Shown here: positions 1 to 11,303 of the stretch, in pieces
How the letters are laid out: the number at the start of each line of letters is the position of its first letter
How positions within the stretch are numbered: the first letter of the stretch is position 1
Origin: Pezizomycotina sp. ARF18
Lineage: Eukaryota; Ascomycota
Direction: 5' to 3'
NCBI GenBank assembly: GCA_002224055.1
Contig: AZLU01000064.1
Location: 151,881-202,951 of the forward strand
DNA: 51,071 nucleotides
Notes under the pieces: model-generated
What the model was told of the DNA's origin: nothing
Seen by the model: the letters and a program-made list of their open reading frames with translations, nothing else
Databases searched by the model: none
Translations under genes and position numbers: made by a program

Positions 1-860
1 CGGTCTTGTTCGGGTTCTGATCACGATTTGCAGCTGGCCTTTCTGCGGAATCCGGTATCCTCCGTCCGGGAATCCCTTGCTCGACTTTGACTTTTCTGCC
101 AGCGCACGCCTCCAGGTCACCTGTCCAACGTACGGAGAAGGGAATCGTAGTCCCCAACAGAGTAGAAATATGCCGGGAGGATCGTCACGTGGGTTGGGCA
201 TCTTAAGCTTGCTTTGCATTCCCCAGACTTAGCACGCCGATTGCGCCAGAAGTTAAGTGGTTTTGAGGGTGTAGTTGACATTCTTCCGCTCAAATGATCC
301 TCGTGGACCCGCAAAAGGACCCAAAGGGAAGGTCGCTACCTGGGCCGAAGCCGACGAGACGTCTGCATTGCTGCCTCGAATGGGTAGGTGCTACGGGTGA
401 CGAGTCGTACCAGTTGTGCAGGGTGACGCGAGTTGTCAGTGCGATTTCCGCGCAGCATGGGTGGCTGTCTCGGATAACTCGGGCTTTGTTGTTCGGCGAA
501 AGTGGAAGGATGACAGGAGGATGGAACGAGCGAGGCCTCCTTGCGAAATTCCTGGACGAATTTGAAATGTCGATAGGTTGGCGCCGCTCGACGTATCTTG
601 ATCCGGGTTCGTAGAATGGACGAGAGAGACGTAGGTTGCTTCAATACGTAATTGGAGAGAGACGAGGACGACTGAGTCCTTGGTCGTCACGGGCTGGGAC
701 AGTGTTGTCCGAGAGAATGGAGCTTGGGGAGGCGATAACGGGCTCGGCGGAGAGGTCGACAAGTTCGGGTGACGGGCATGGGCGAACGACGGAGTGAAAA
801 AGGGATTGATCGGAGAAGGCGGATGGTTCGATACCCGGAATGTGTCGGGAGAGAACACTC
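1..860 (-). CDS. Atos-family (DUF4210) protein, partial at left edge
   Basis: Read on the minus strand, bases about 260-110 encode GRMSTTPSKPLNF followed by CKASLRCPTHVTI and AYFYSVGDYDS. Bases 130-1 encode GGYRIPQKGQLQIVI. These match the hallmark blocks of the Atos conserved domain (GRMS...PL.F, CKPSLRCP.H, GYR.P..GQLQ.VIKNPN), a family annotated in fungi as linked to meiotic chromosome segregation and in animals as Atos/FAM214. The second family domain should lie beyond the left edge. Several one-base shifts break the frame. The stretch 300-860 has long proline- and serine-rich minus-strand frames (for example PPSPINPFFTPSFAHA near 810) that suit a disordered N-terminus, but the true start is not determined. 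The domain call is firm; the cellular role is known only from the family. Confidence 0.72.
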
Positions 861-3270
861 CGGAGTGTAAGCCGAATAGGGACGCTCATTTTCGTTCGAC
901 AACGGCCGTTCGTGGATAGCTTGTTGATTGAAGTCGCAAATCCTGATAGAATGCAACGGTTAATCCGATGACAAGATGCAACTATGAAGGGCTTTTCTAC
1001 GAACGTGAACATAATTAATGGCAGATGGCCAAAGAAGTGAAAAAATTGGTTGTGCAAGATTTCAACTGGGAAATGAATAAATGCGGCCAGGATTCTTCCA
1101 AGCAAGCACCCCACCAGAAAAAAAAAAAAAAAAAAAATCGGATGAAGAAGTGAGAGGGAGAGAAAAAAAAGGGACCAGGCTTGCTTGTCCAACCCCAGAA
1201 AATTACTCCACACTTATAAACAGAAATGGAAGGAATTTGCTTGTAGAGAAAAACAAGAAAGAAAAAAAAAAAAGAAAATGAGAATGAAATGAAACTGGGA
1301 AATAAAACTAATAAAAACCAAAATTATTACACTGAGAATTGTTGAAAAGCTGTGAAGAAATAGTGACAGATTGTTATACTGTAAAGTAGGAAAATGAAAG
1401 CATCCGCAACTACTAATAGTTGTAATTCCTGTAGCCAAATTCCCTCCAGTTGCTGCGACAAATTACAAAGGGAAAATATAGAAGAGCAACTCACATTCTT
1501 GTTCCTAGACGACCATGTTGTGCTCTCCCCAGCTTTGATCCTCTCTATCAGCTCTTGCCCTCGTCACGGCGGGAGGATTTGTTGCTGCTGGCTTGCTGAT
1601 CATATTGTTCGTTGAAATTGTATCGTGGCCCGTAGACGCAGGTTCGATTGCTCTCTCTGGTGATTCTCGTGGCGGAGGTAAACTGGTATTATAAACCAAA
1701 GGCATTGTTGCTTGTTGTTATAAAGAATAAAAAAATATATCCCACTCTCTCTTTCTCTTCTTAGGGATGTAATTGAAAAGCTTCGAAGAGAAGAAGAGAG
1801 CAAGAAGAGAAGAGTTAAAAAAGAAAAAGAGGGCCTAGGCAGTTAATATGTCTAATAATAACGCAGCGGTATTGTTGGTCGGTTTTGAAAATATTAATAG
1901 GGAAAAGAAAGGATGGCCGTTGCCGTTTTTTTACCTGCAAGGCAAGGCAATTAATGAATGTATCGTCTGTAGGTAAGTGGTAGTAGTAGGCAGGGTTTGG
2001 CTGGCCTCGCACTAGCTGGTCCGATGGGTCCGGGACCTTGTATGTGTGGAGGGATGGTGATGGAGGGGTCCTTTTTTAGTTGATTTCTTGGATATTTTTT
2101 CTTTCTTGAATTGCAAAGGGAAAAAGGGAAAAATGCCGTGGAGGGATGGCCGTATGTATATACTCTATGGCGTATGTATGTGTATTATTAGGCTAATGGT
2201 GGGTTGGATAGGAAAAAAGAAAGGTGGGTTGGTTTAGGTGGTGGATTATCATTCGACCAAGGGACATATCCTTTCCGGCTCTTTCTCTCTTCTGCAAGAA
2301 CACACCACTCGCGTATCCCGCTGCAGTTGTACAGTTTGGCAGTCCTTCGTCGCAAGGAATTGCTTTTATTAGTTCCTATCTTATTCTTGTCCGTCTGCTC
2401 GTCGTTCTCGTTGTTTCTTGTTTCGTCTTGGGAGTACTTTACTCTCGCTGCTGCGGCGTCTGCCTCATACTCTTTTCTTTTCTTATCTTCTCTCGCCCAG
2501 ACGAGAATTCTTTCTTTTTTCCGATGGCTCGAAACGTAGAATATTCTGAGGTTCGTTAAAGCGAAAAGGAAGAAAGTTCTCTGACAATGCTGGGATGCTA
2601 ATCGTAAAACCAGGATTTGTTTCGAAAGGGAAGAGAAAAAAAAATTGAGCAGCAGTTACAGAGTGGAAAAATGTACGACAAAGCAGGAGGGGCAGCAGCA
2701 GCAGCAAGAAAAGAATAATATAGCAGAACTCACAGCCAGTGTATTTCTATAGGTTATATATAGAATATAGAAATGTAAAGCAAAGGACCAAATCGTTTTT
2801 TTTTTTTTTTTTTTTTTTGGACTTCGAGGTGGCACGGCGAAATGCGGATTGAGAGCCGGGACGGAAAATAGCGAAGATGGCCAGAAAAGCAATGATAAAT
2901 GGCCGCCGCCTCTAACCGGAGCCGTAGAAGCCAGCCAGCAAGAGAAAGAAGAGGTTACTTCCGGGGGAGTCAAAGAGGAAGTCAAAAGGAAGGAAGAAGT
3001 AAAAAATAGAACCAGGGATCTCTGGAAATATATCCGTGAAGAAGGAAAATATTATATACTATGATAGATAGAAATATTGATATACAGATATATATATCAA
3101 ATTCAAAATGATATTAACGAGCCTTGAAATTTCGTGATCGTTTCTTTTTTGAAACCTCCATTGGTAGCAGCGTAGTAGTAAGAGAGGTCAGAACCGCGAA
3201 GAATCAAAAGGATGGGATGAGAATTGATTTTGTTTAAGAGTGATGTTAGTGGGAAACAAGGAAAATAAAG

Positions 3271-3307
<37 letters not shown>

Positions 3308-6300
3308 TCTTAGAGTTTTTTTTTTCCAATTTACTTTCCTCTCTCGTTTAAAATTAAAGACCTCTAGTTACTACTATATAAAATTTCTTAACAAGGGCCG
3401 GTTCCTGTTCCCCTTTCCTTGCTGTCCTATCGTTGTTTCCTTTTTTCCCTTCTTCCTCGTCTACTAAGTATAGTTAATTGTCTTATTATTATTCTACTGT
3501 AATCTACGGCCCTTTTTCTTCTTTTTTTTTTTCCCGCCTTTTCCATTTCGGTCTCGTTTCCCCTAAAATTAATATTAACGACGCCAAACGAGGTAAAGGA
3601 GTACATTCTGCAGTCATTGGCCATGGCCCATGGACCTATCTAATTGTTGAGGGAATGAGTGGCCGAGCTCGGCGGCCGTCGAAAGGGGGACAAAGAGGGG
3701 TGCCAAAAAGAACCCAGAAAGCCAACTTTACGCCGAAGAAATGGTGGCGGGATTCCGCCCTATGCGAGGGCAGCTTTGTTTCCTTTTTTCCTCTCAGCAA
3801 AAAAGAACCTTTCTGAAATTCTGGCCCTGCTTTTGTCTCTCTTCTCGTTCATGTCATCGATTTCACCTCGTTCCTCATGACCGTCAGCATTTCAAAGCTA
3901 ACTAAGACCACAGTTGGTGTTTAACTGACGAACGGGATCATATTCGTCATTTCGCAATCACCGGAAGCTTTCAACGGTTTATTCATCCAGGATTCAAAGT
4001 ATATTATTGTGAGCTAATCATGAAATATTGCAAATATAACGAACTACTTATAGTCACAATTAGCTGTCTTGCATTGGCGAACCGTCCGATGTCTATTTGG
4101 AGCAGCTCTTTGCAGCTCTCCCCCTCCATTTATTCGTCGTTATGCATGCGTTGGTCGACAAACTGACGTGCTAAAAAAGAAAATTAAACACTACTGCGGG
4201 ACAATATAAATGAGAATTCTAGCCAGTAAAATGGCCAGAAATAAAAATTAAATCGTATCCTAACCATACAAAGTCTATGCAGGTTTGTGGAGAACGAAAC
4301 AATGAAGTTTGAAATACAGAAAAGAGAGCGCCAAAAGAGAAAATGGCATGAGATGTTGTTGAAATCCACTTTCGATTTTGATTCGCCCTATTGATAGGGA
4401 TCCCGCCTTTGTAGCCGGACCGGTCAAATCTCATGAATATCACGGAGGACAAATTTTCAACGGCCAATATAGCCCATTAAAGGAAGATAATCGACGTTTA
4501 TTATGAGCTCAGATACAATAAGCTCTATTATAAAAAGACCTGCAAAAAAATCAAACGGAATGCGAATCCAGGTTCCAGATGCGAAAAAGGGCAGAAGCGG
4601 ATTTCTGGACCGATGATACCAGAAATTACAAAAAAATGATATCCAAAAATCCACCAAAAGGTGGAATGGAAAACCTTATCCGGAAATATATCGAGCTCGA
4701 TATTTAAGGCAGGCACAGATACTGGACAGCAACTCTCACTAATTTTCCTTCCAGAAGGTCTCACATGTTCGGTTGATCGCGACCGTCGGCACACTTTTGC
4801 GGAGCGATGCCGGCGATCCATGATCAACTCTAAACCATCCGTTCAGTGTTCAGAACGAGAAAGTGGTACTATCAGAAACTGCTAGCATTTACAGTAAGTC
4901 AAACGTTCAAGGGAACACAAAGAATAATATATGAATTTTAACTATCCGCTGCCTTTTTAGCGAAATTTCCCATGAGCGAAAATTATACGGACCCAAGGAA
5001 GCTCATTATAAAAAAAAAAAAAAATCTGGAGAAACTTTTTTTTTAAAATAAAATATCCGATTCGGAACGCCATTCCAGAGGAAAAAAAAAAGGAATATAA
5101 TGGCCTGCTAATGTCATACCGGAATTGCCCCCATTAAGACAGAAAATCCATTTTGGCAATATGGATATCTTTTTTTTTTTTTTTTTTTTTTTGCTGCTGC
5201 ATGTTGTGCAGGTTTTCCCTGGAGCTCCTCGGCTCGAACGACGCACTCCTCCCACGGCACACACGCACAAAAAAACCATCCAGGCCAGATAAGGCGATTA
5301 TTGCTCGTCTTATTTCGGTTCTTATACAAGATGAAACTTCGAATATATCAGCTCTCATGACCTTTTTTAACGTTTTTGTTTCTTTTCTGGTTCCGTCTAA
5401 CAGGATCCGTCTAATGAGCTTTGGGTAGCTCGACTTGAGATATTTTTCACATTTTCGTGAGGCCGTTTACTAGTAGTAAGTAGCTATAAGCTGTCACCTA
5501 TCTATCCCTTGCAACCTCCTCTATTCGCCCCGTGCTACCTTCGACGGGCCACTACGCTAAAAAGGGCTTTCAAAGGTTATCCGAACACATGATACCAAAC
5601 TATGGAATTTACGCCCTGCGGTTTTAGACGTTCGAGTCTATCCCAGAAGTGAACGTCACAGATAGTAGCAGCTCCAGCACTAAGACATTCCATCGACCGG
5701 ATCTCACCCTAAAACCAAAGCTGGTCTAGGCTTTTTTACTCAAAATGTCTCTAGTGTATCGTCATGCGGTCAATATTCCCCAGCTTTTTACCAAGTACAG
5801 CGGTGCGTGACCTGTCGATCTAAGATGAGTGTATTTGTCCCAAACAGTCCCAAGTCCCAAATAGAAAATATACGATTTTGGCACAGGGCGGTGTATAGCG
5901 TTGTAACCATTCAAACTAACACCCCGCAAGGGGACTGCAGCCCACGGAGGTCCGAACATGTAAAAAAGGTGACGCCATTCTATTATACTACTGTTACGAT
6001 AAAGCGATAAGAACAAGTGGTTTGCGCGCGCTTAGGAATATATCTATTTCGATTTTTGTGTTTTCTATTTATATATGTTGAAATATAGAAATGGGAAAAA
6101 AAAAAAAAGAAATATTGATACTACTACAATCACTCAAGCTTGCAAGATAAGCTAATATAATAAGGGAAAACCCTTGCAGTAGCTCGATAGCACATGCATC
6201 CACCTCAAAGTAAAAATGAGAAATAAGAGTGATATTTGATGAGCTCAAGGCCAAAAAGAAAGAAAACAATTTATGTTTGATATAAACACCCGTGTAGTTG

Positions 6301-6733
6301 AGACTATATTCTGCTATAGAAGTCCGCTCCTTGAAGGAAAGCAGCTGAAAAGACGCCAAAGAAATAAGGACAGAGAAATAGGTCTTCCATTCTGTTTTTT
6401 TTCGTTTTATATTTTTTTCCCAAAGGGTTATAGGTGAAGCTTTCTAACCTGCAATAAAGGGGGAATGTGATAATGAAGGTAAAAATAATGAAGGTAAAAT
6501 AATGAAACAAAAGAAGACCAAATGAATAACCCATCCAACCAAAAACGCACCCGCAAGAAAGGATAAAGGCATAAAAGTTATGATGAAAAAATGTAGCGAT
6601 GGAACCCAGAGAAAACGCCGAGCCATTTGCACAGAAGAGAAGGTTTATAAGAGGGGCAAAAAGAATAATAAATCAAGAATGAAGCAAAGTAGGTCTGAAA
6701 AAAAAAGCCGAAACCTCACATTCAACGAAACGT
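861..6733. other. gene-poor, low-complexity interval
   Basis: I see no coding region I can support in these 5.9 kb. Open frames are short, lack recognisable motifs and often pass through homopolymers. The interval holds many A or T runs of about 17-25 bases (near 1120, 2800, 3280 and 5170) and purine- or pyrimidine-rich stretches. It lies upstream of the minus-strand Atos gene, so part is probably its promoter and leader. A hand look at dinucleotides near 4381-4440 gives more ApT than TpA, so it lacks the RIP look of the later blocks. Old transposon scraps cannot be excluded. Confidence 0.6.
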
Positions 6734-7972
6734 CTAGCGACGGTGAGGAACGTGGTCGTCGGCGCTGACCTCGGAGCCCACGTCGCTCCAGCTGCCCGCG
6801 ACGCTGCTGGCCATGTCGCTGGCAGCCTCGACGCGGTGGTCGACGTCGTCGTCGTCGACCTCGCTGCGATGACGCTGATGTCGTTTCCAAGGCTGGACTG
6901 ACTCTGGACGTCGCTGCGGTCTCGTCGGCGTCGGCAACCTCGTGGGACCACTCGTTGATGGACCAGAACTGCTGGGCCTGGCGTACTGCTGGGTGAGGAG
7001 GTCGGGGCTGGACTGCTCCATCTCGGCGGCGGCGGTGGTAGGTCGGGAGTCGGTGACGGCGGGTGGGAAGAGACGGGAGGGGCGGCGACGAAAGCAGGGG
7101 CGGAGACGGCGGCAATGGCAACAGCGGGGCAGCAACGGCTGCGGCTGCGGCAACGACGGGGGCGGTAGAGGAGTGGTTGTGGGGGTGAGTTGCGGCATCG
7201 ACGGCGTCCGCGTGAACAGATGGGCGGCATGGGAGACCCATGCTTCTCGGACGATACGACGGAGGAGCGGCGGTCGGATCCGGGGCGAGGGGTAGCTCCG
7301 GCGCCTTCTCATCCAGGTGGTCGTCGGCGGAGAGCGTGGCGGAAGACTCGCTCGGTGCCATGAAGTGCTGGTGCTTCGACTCGTACAGTACCTTATTCTC
7401 GTCGCGAAGGGGTTCCGTACGGGCTCGCCGTCGTCGACCATCGATCGATTCATCGCCGGCCGGTGCCTATACACCGAGTCTCCCGGCCAATTGTCACGTC
7501 CCGTAGCTTCTAGAGCCTTCTCGTCGTAGTCGTCGGTGGTTGTCCGTCGCGGCCGCTCGCGTAGTTCTTCCGCGCTGGCCGACGACCGTCTTCGCCTCCG
7601 TTCCCGCTCTTCGTCCGAGGTCATGTATTCGTCGGCGAAGGAGTGCATGGCGAGGGTTATCTTCTGTTTGGAGCGGTTCATGATTCCTTAACATGTTCGC
7701 GATTCTCGTAGACGGCATAGCCTATAATTCATCAGGGGGGCAAAAATCCGTTAGAATACAATTTCTCCAAGTAAAATACGTTACCCGACATTCAGCCTGC
7801 TCGCGTTAAAACAGCAACTCCAAATGCCTCCTTCTCTTTCAAGTTTAACCCGCATTTTCCATAATCTCGCACAAAACGACGGAACGATAAGCAGGGATCG
7901 TGAAGCATTTTGTTTAAAGAGAAACAAGGTACTAACCGGCAGCGATAAGGACGGCGGCAACGATGATCACGC
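6734..7972 (-). CDS. small single-pass membrane protein, fungal-specific family, frameshifted
   Basis: An exon of only 36 nt (7972-7937) encodes VIIVAAVLIAAG, a transmembrane segment. It is followed by donor GTTAGT (7936-7931) and a 215-nt intron, and acceptor TAG at 7724-7722. The next exon reads GYAVYENREHVK, then after a shift near 7680 NRSKQKITLAMHSFADEYM, then an arginine- and acid-rich disordered tail. This is the pattern of a fungal-specific family I recall: a membrane helix, then YENPQVR, then an S(R/Q)KIA.ALHSLGDE block, ending in GSWSEVGS. The end here, GSWSDVGSEVSADD, fits. Further one-base shifts occur near 7400 and 7220. A pre-exon with the start codon should lie to the right of 7972, after a branch-site-like CTAAC and pyrimidine tract near 7985-8000, but I could not place it. 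Function unknown. Confidence 0.6.
7722..7936 (-). other. intron of the membrane-protein gene
   Basis: The donor GTTAGT follows the membrane-helix exon and the acceptor TAG precedes GYAVYENRE. Joining the two exons keeps the frame across a glycine codon (GG|C). At 215 nt it is longer than the other introns in this window. Confidence 0.55.
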
Positions 7973-8970
7973 CTGATTTGGCGGGAGGAGGAGAGTTAGT
8001 TTATGAGAATAATGAGAAGCGTGATGAGGATAAGGACCTTTTGCAATAGGAGCAGGCATATTTGCTGGAGAATACTCAAGAGCCTTGTGTTTGAATCTCT
8101 TGATGGGTATTTGTTCGATTCCCTTTCTTTCCTCTATTGAGATTGCTCCTTTTTATCTCTCTCTGAGGAAGAGAAAAAACTGTCCGCGGGCTGTGTTTTG
8201 ATATTTAAGAGGTCCTCCTGATCTGATTTTGGATAGCCTTGTTTAAGACAAGAAATTTGATATAACGGGAATGGTTGAAAATCCCCGGGGGAGGGCCGCT
8301 TTGGACGTGCGTACGTGCGTGTATGTGCGGGTATGAGTTGTTTGCTGGTGTGTGCGCTTTGCTGGTTGCAGTAAGGAGTGCTTTTTCGTTCGTAGCCTGG
8401 CCACGAGTCCCCCAGTCAAAAAAAGTAATATTGTAATCGGGGATTGTGGGGGCAAAAGGGAATAGCTCGATAAAACGACCTGGAAGAAGTCAAAAGAAGG
8501 ATAAAACAATACTTCTATTAGCATCTGATGAATGGATGAATGGATGACTTTGTAGGTAGTTGTAATGAAAGGATAAAGAAGAAGAAAGAACAGAAATAAA
8601 TATCCAGAAGAAAAAGTGTTTTAGGGAGGATCGTAATGTAGAGAGGGATGGGGGTGGATGGAAGTTAATAGAACAGATAAGGCAGGAAAAAAAAGGATGA
8701 CAAAGGAGAGAGTAGAAAAGGGGGGGGCTCGTGTTCCTCCCTGTCTCTCTCTGGCGCGTGTTCCCGTGGGTAAATGCTTAAGGGTAAAGGGAAGGCTGGC
8801 GGCAAAAAGTAGTGCAGAAAGTGAAAATAGTAGCATACCTTTCTTCCTTTTGCTACAAAGAAAGATCCTGAACCAGCGAGAAGGTTAGTAATTCGAAAGA
8901 GAATTTCCCTGAATTCGAACGGGGAAGGGCCAGCAATTTAAACGATACTGTCGATAATGCCTAATTAGAG

Positions 8971-8974
<4 letters not shown>

Positions 8975-9004
<30 letters not shown>
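8975..9004. repeat. (AG)15 microsatellite
   Basis: Thirty bases of uninterrupted AG dinucleotide, in the intergenic region upstream of eIF5B. On the minus strand it is a CT tract, which is common in fungal promoters. Confidence 0.95.
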
Positions 9005-9009
<5 letters not shown>

Positions 9010-10986
9010 AACAGGAGCAATAAGTGGGGATGGTAATAAATATGGAGATTGTTTGAGACAAGAGCTTTGGGAGGATGGAGTGAGGCAGAGGAAGAGGAGT
9101 GGCCGCTGGGCTGAGGGAGATGAATAGTAATACCTGTAGTAATAATATATACGAGTACCGTGACGATGGGCTGCTGCTGTCCGCATGTATGTGTATGTAA
9201 TTGTAATGTGCAGGCGAATTTCAACCACTTACCGGAGTAAACGCCTCGTCGCCATTCGCCACTCCACAGCAGAAGGGGAAAAGTTTCTTGATAGCAGAAG
9301 AAAAAAAAAAAAAAAAAAAACAGGTCCGTAGGGAAGAAAAAGGTTTCGCTTTGAGTTTCCGGTGATTAGCCTTCCTCCTAGAGTACGAACGCTCGAGCCG
9401 CTTAAAAAGACTGCTAAAAGATCGGTGCTGGTGGAGTTATCAACGATCAAGAATTTCTATCTCGTTAAGTTCTATCTATTCAGTGTTAATGCCCTGCGGA
9501 GGTTCCGGAGCCAGCTAAATACCTTCGTAGTGAGAAGGGAAAAGAAGTCTAACAGGCAACTTTGCGATCAGTATCTTTGGGGGCCGTTCGAGACATGGGA
9601 ATTGAACAATTGAACCACACAGAAAGGGCCAGTAAGAGCCGTCGAACAAGTGGAGCAACAGTATTGGCGAGATGGAATTTTTAGAGTCTGAGAAACACCA
9701 TTTTTGATTGATTGATTGAAACTCTGTTTATGTGACATCATGAAAGCCTGTGGATGGCCAGATCTGGACCGCGATTGCAAAGTGTCAAAAAAGACGGCTC
9801 GGAGGATCATCTCTCATTCGGACAGTGTTGAACCCGAGCGAGATATCGGCAGCCTTTCTCGTGCGACAAAAACCAGATATAAGACAGTTCCGCCTCCCGC
9901 CCTTTCCCCTCGATAAAGCCGCGCAGAAGCAGTAGAAGGACATCTTTTGAGCGACCCTGGATATATAGCTTTGAAGGTGAAGATGAACCGCATCGCTTGA
10001 TCCAGTCACGTTAATCGTGAGAGAAGCGAGAACCCTAAGCGAAAAGTCGTCCTATCAAGGTTCCTTGCATTTGGATCCAGGATATCGATCCGAAGAGAAG
10101 AGAAGGATGATGCTAAACGTTCCTGTCGGCTAGATATCGGACGGTTTAATGGCCAGAATGTGCTCCAGGGGAGGAAGAAAAGTCTGTCCTGTCGCTGGCG
10201 CCCATGGGCAGGCGATGGTGTCTCGAGTCCATCAGTAACGGTTGAATTGGAAGGGATTGTTTCTGAATTTGCCTGTGATTAGAGTGAGAGAGAAAGATTA
10301 AGAGGAGTAGTTGCCCTTTACCTGTCAAGTAAAGAGCAGTCACCACCAACCACCAACCCCCACCACCACCTAGACGAAAATAAAGGGCCGTCGAATTCCC
10401 CCCACCCCCCCTTCCTCCACACTGGCATTCCTGCTGTTTAGATAGATAGCCCACCGTCACCGGCGATAACGGCGTTGCAAGGTTGTGATAATTCCGTTTT
10501 TAATTGCAAGAAACCGAAGAAAAAAGAACAACATTCAATTGTAATAGAGTCACAGCGAAGGTAATAAATAGCTTCTCACGCAATTGAAGGCTATCCAATA
10601 GCCTCTTTACCGTGTAAGGCAACGTTGTTCTTTCCTGTATGCCTTTTGTCCTTTATTATTATTTATTGATTTTTAGGTGCTGTCAAGCATTGCAAGTCGG
10701 TCATAGGCTCATAGCAGTCAGTGTGGGGCCTAGGAGGACTTTGAATTTTGGTGTAGAATTTTACTTCACACACAAAAATCAGCAGTGGGTGAGTTTTTAT
10801 AGAAGTAAAATTTTTTTCACACCCACGAAGCTCCCTTATTTTATTCTTCTCCACTTCTCTCATTTTTTCTTTCTCCCTAACCTTCATCAACACAACGAAG
10901 ACATTCACAATTCACGCAAGCTACACTCAAGCTTGCCACCAATTACTGCTCAGAACTTGCCACGATCTCGTTCTAAAGCATTTACG

Positions 10987-10997
10987 TATATATAAAG
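10987..10997 (+). promoter_or_regulatory. TATA box candidate for eIF5B
   Basis: TATATATAAAG lies about 310 bases before the eIF5B start codon at 11304 and is followed by pyrimidine-rich DNA. The position would give a leader of roughly 250-280 nt. No other TATA-like site of equal quality is seen between it and the start codon. Confidence 0.45.
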
Positions 10998-11303
10998 AGG
11001 AATTCTTCAAGCATTCAGTTCCTTTTATATCTTCTTAAAGCCCTTAACCAAAGAGCTATTTTATTGATCATTATTTTCGCCTTGGGTTCAAGTTCAAAGG
11101 CCAGCGAAAACAAGTCGCTGCCTTTCCCTCTTAGGACCACTTTAGTCGTCTGCCTCTACTAGATAGTAGTATAGAAAAGCTTCGAAAAGCTCGCAAACCC
11201 ATACCATATGACCTGGGCTCTAAGGCACTTCCAGAGAATAAGAAAAAGAATATACACATATTTTACCATAAAATAGAAATACGCACTTTTTTAAACGGAA
11301 GAG

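Larger units (their letters stand above)
7973..11303. other. intergenic region: upstream of the membrane-protein gene and of eIF5B
   Basis: No supported gene. The left part must hold the first exon and promoter of the minus-strand membrane-protein gene. The right part is the leader and promoter of eIF5B. It includes a GA microsatellite at 8975-9004, an A run at 9301-9320, C- and G-rich runs near 10345-10420, and a TATA box at 10987-10997. Open frames of 60-118 codons occur but show no domain. Confidence 0.6.

Noticed and set aside
2204-2559. Two overlapping plus-strand frames of 111 codons with hydrophobic stretches
   Set aside because: They lie in a pyrimidine-rich region, which makes any frame Leu/Phe/Ser-rich. 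No motif and no splice pattern.
5615-5645. T-arm-like TAGAC-GTTCGA-GTCTA palindrome
   Set aside because: The loop is six bases instead of seven and no D arm, anticodon arm or acceptor stem could be found around it.
8975-9004. The GA repeat as part of a CRISPR-like or other spaced array
   Set aside because: It is a plain dinucleotide repeat without spacers, and the genome is eukaryotic.
10146-10460. 104-codon minus-strand frame with glycine-rich and hydrophobic parts
   Set aside because: The glycine run comes from C-rich low-complexity DNA (10345-10420), and there is no plausible start context or homologous block.
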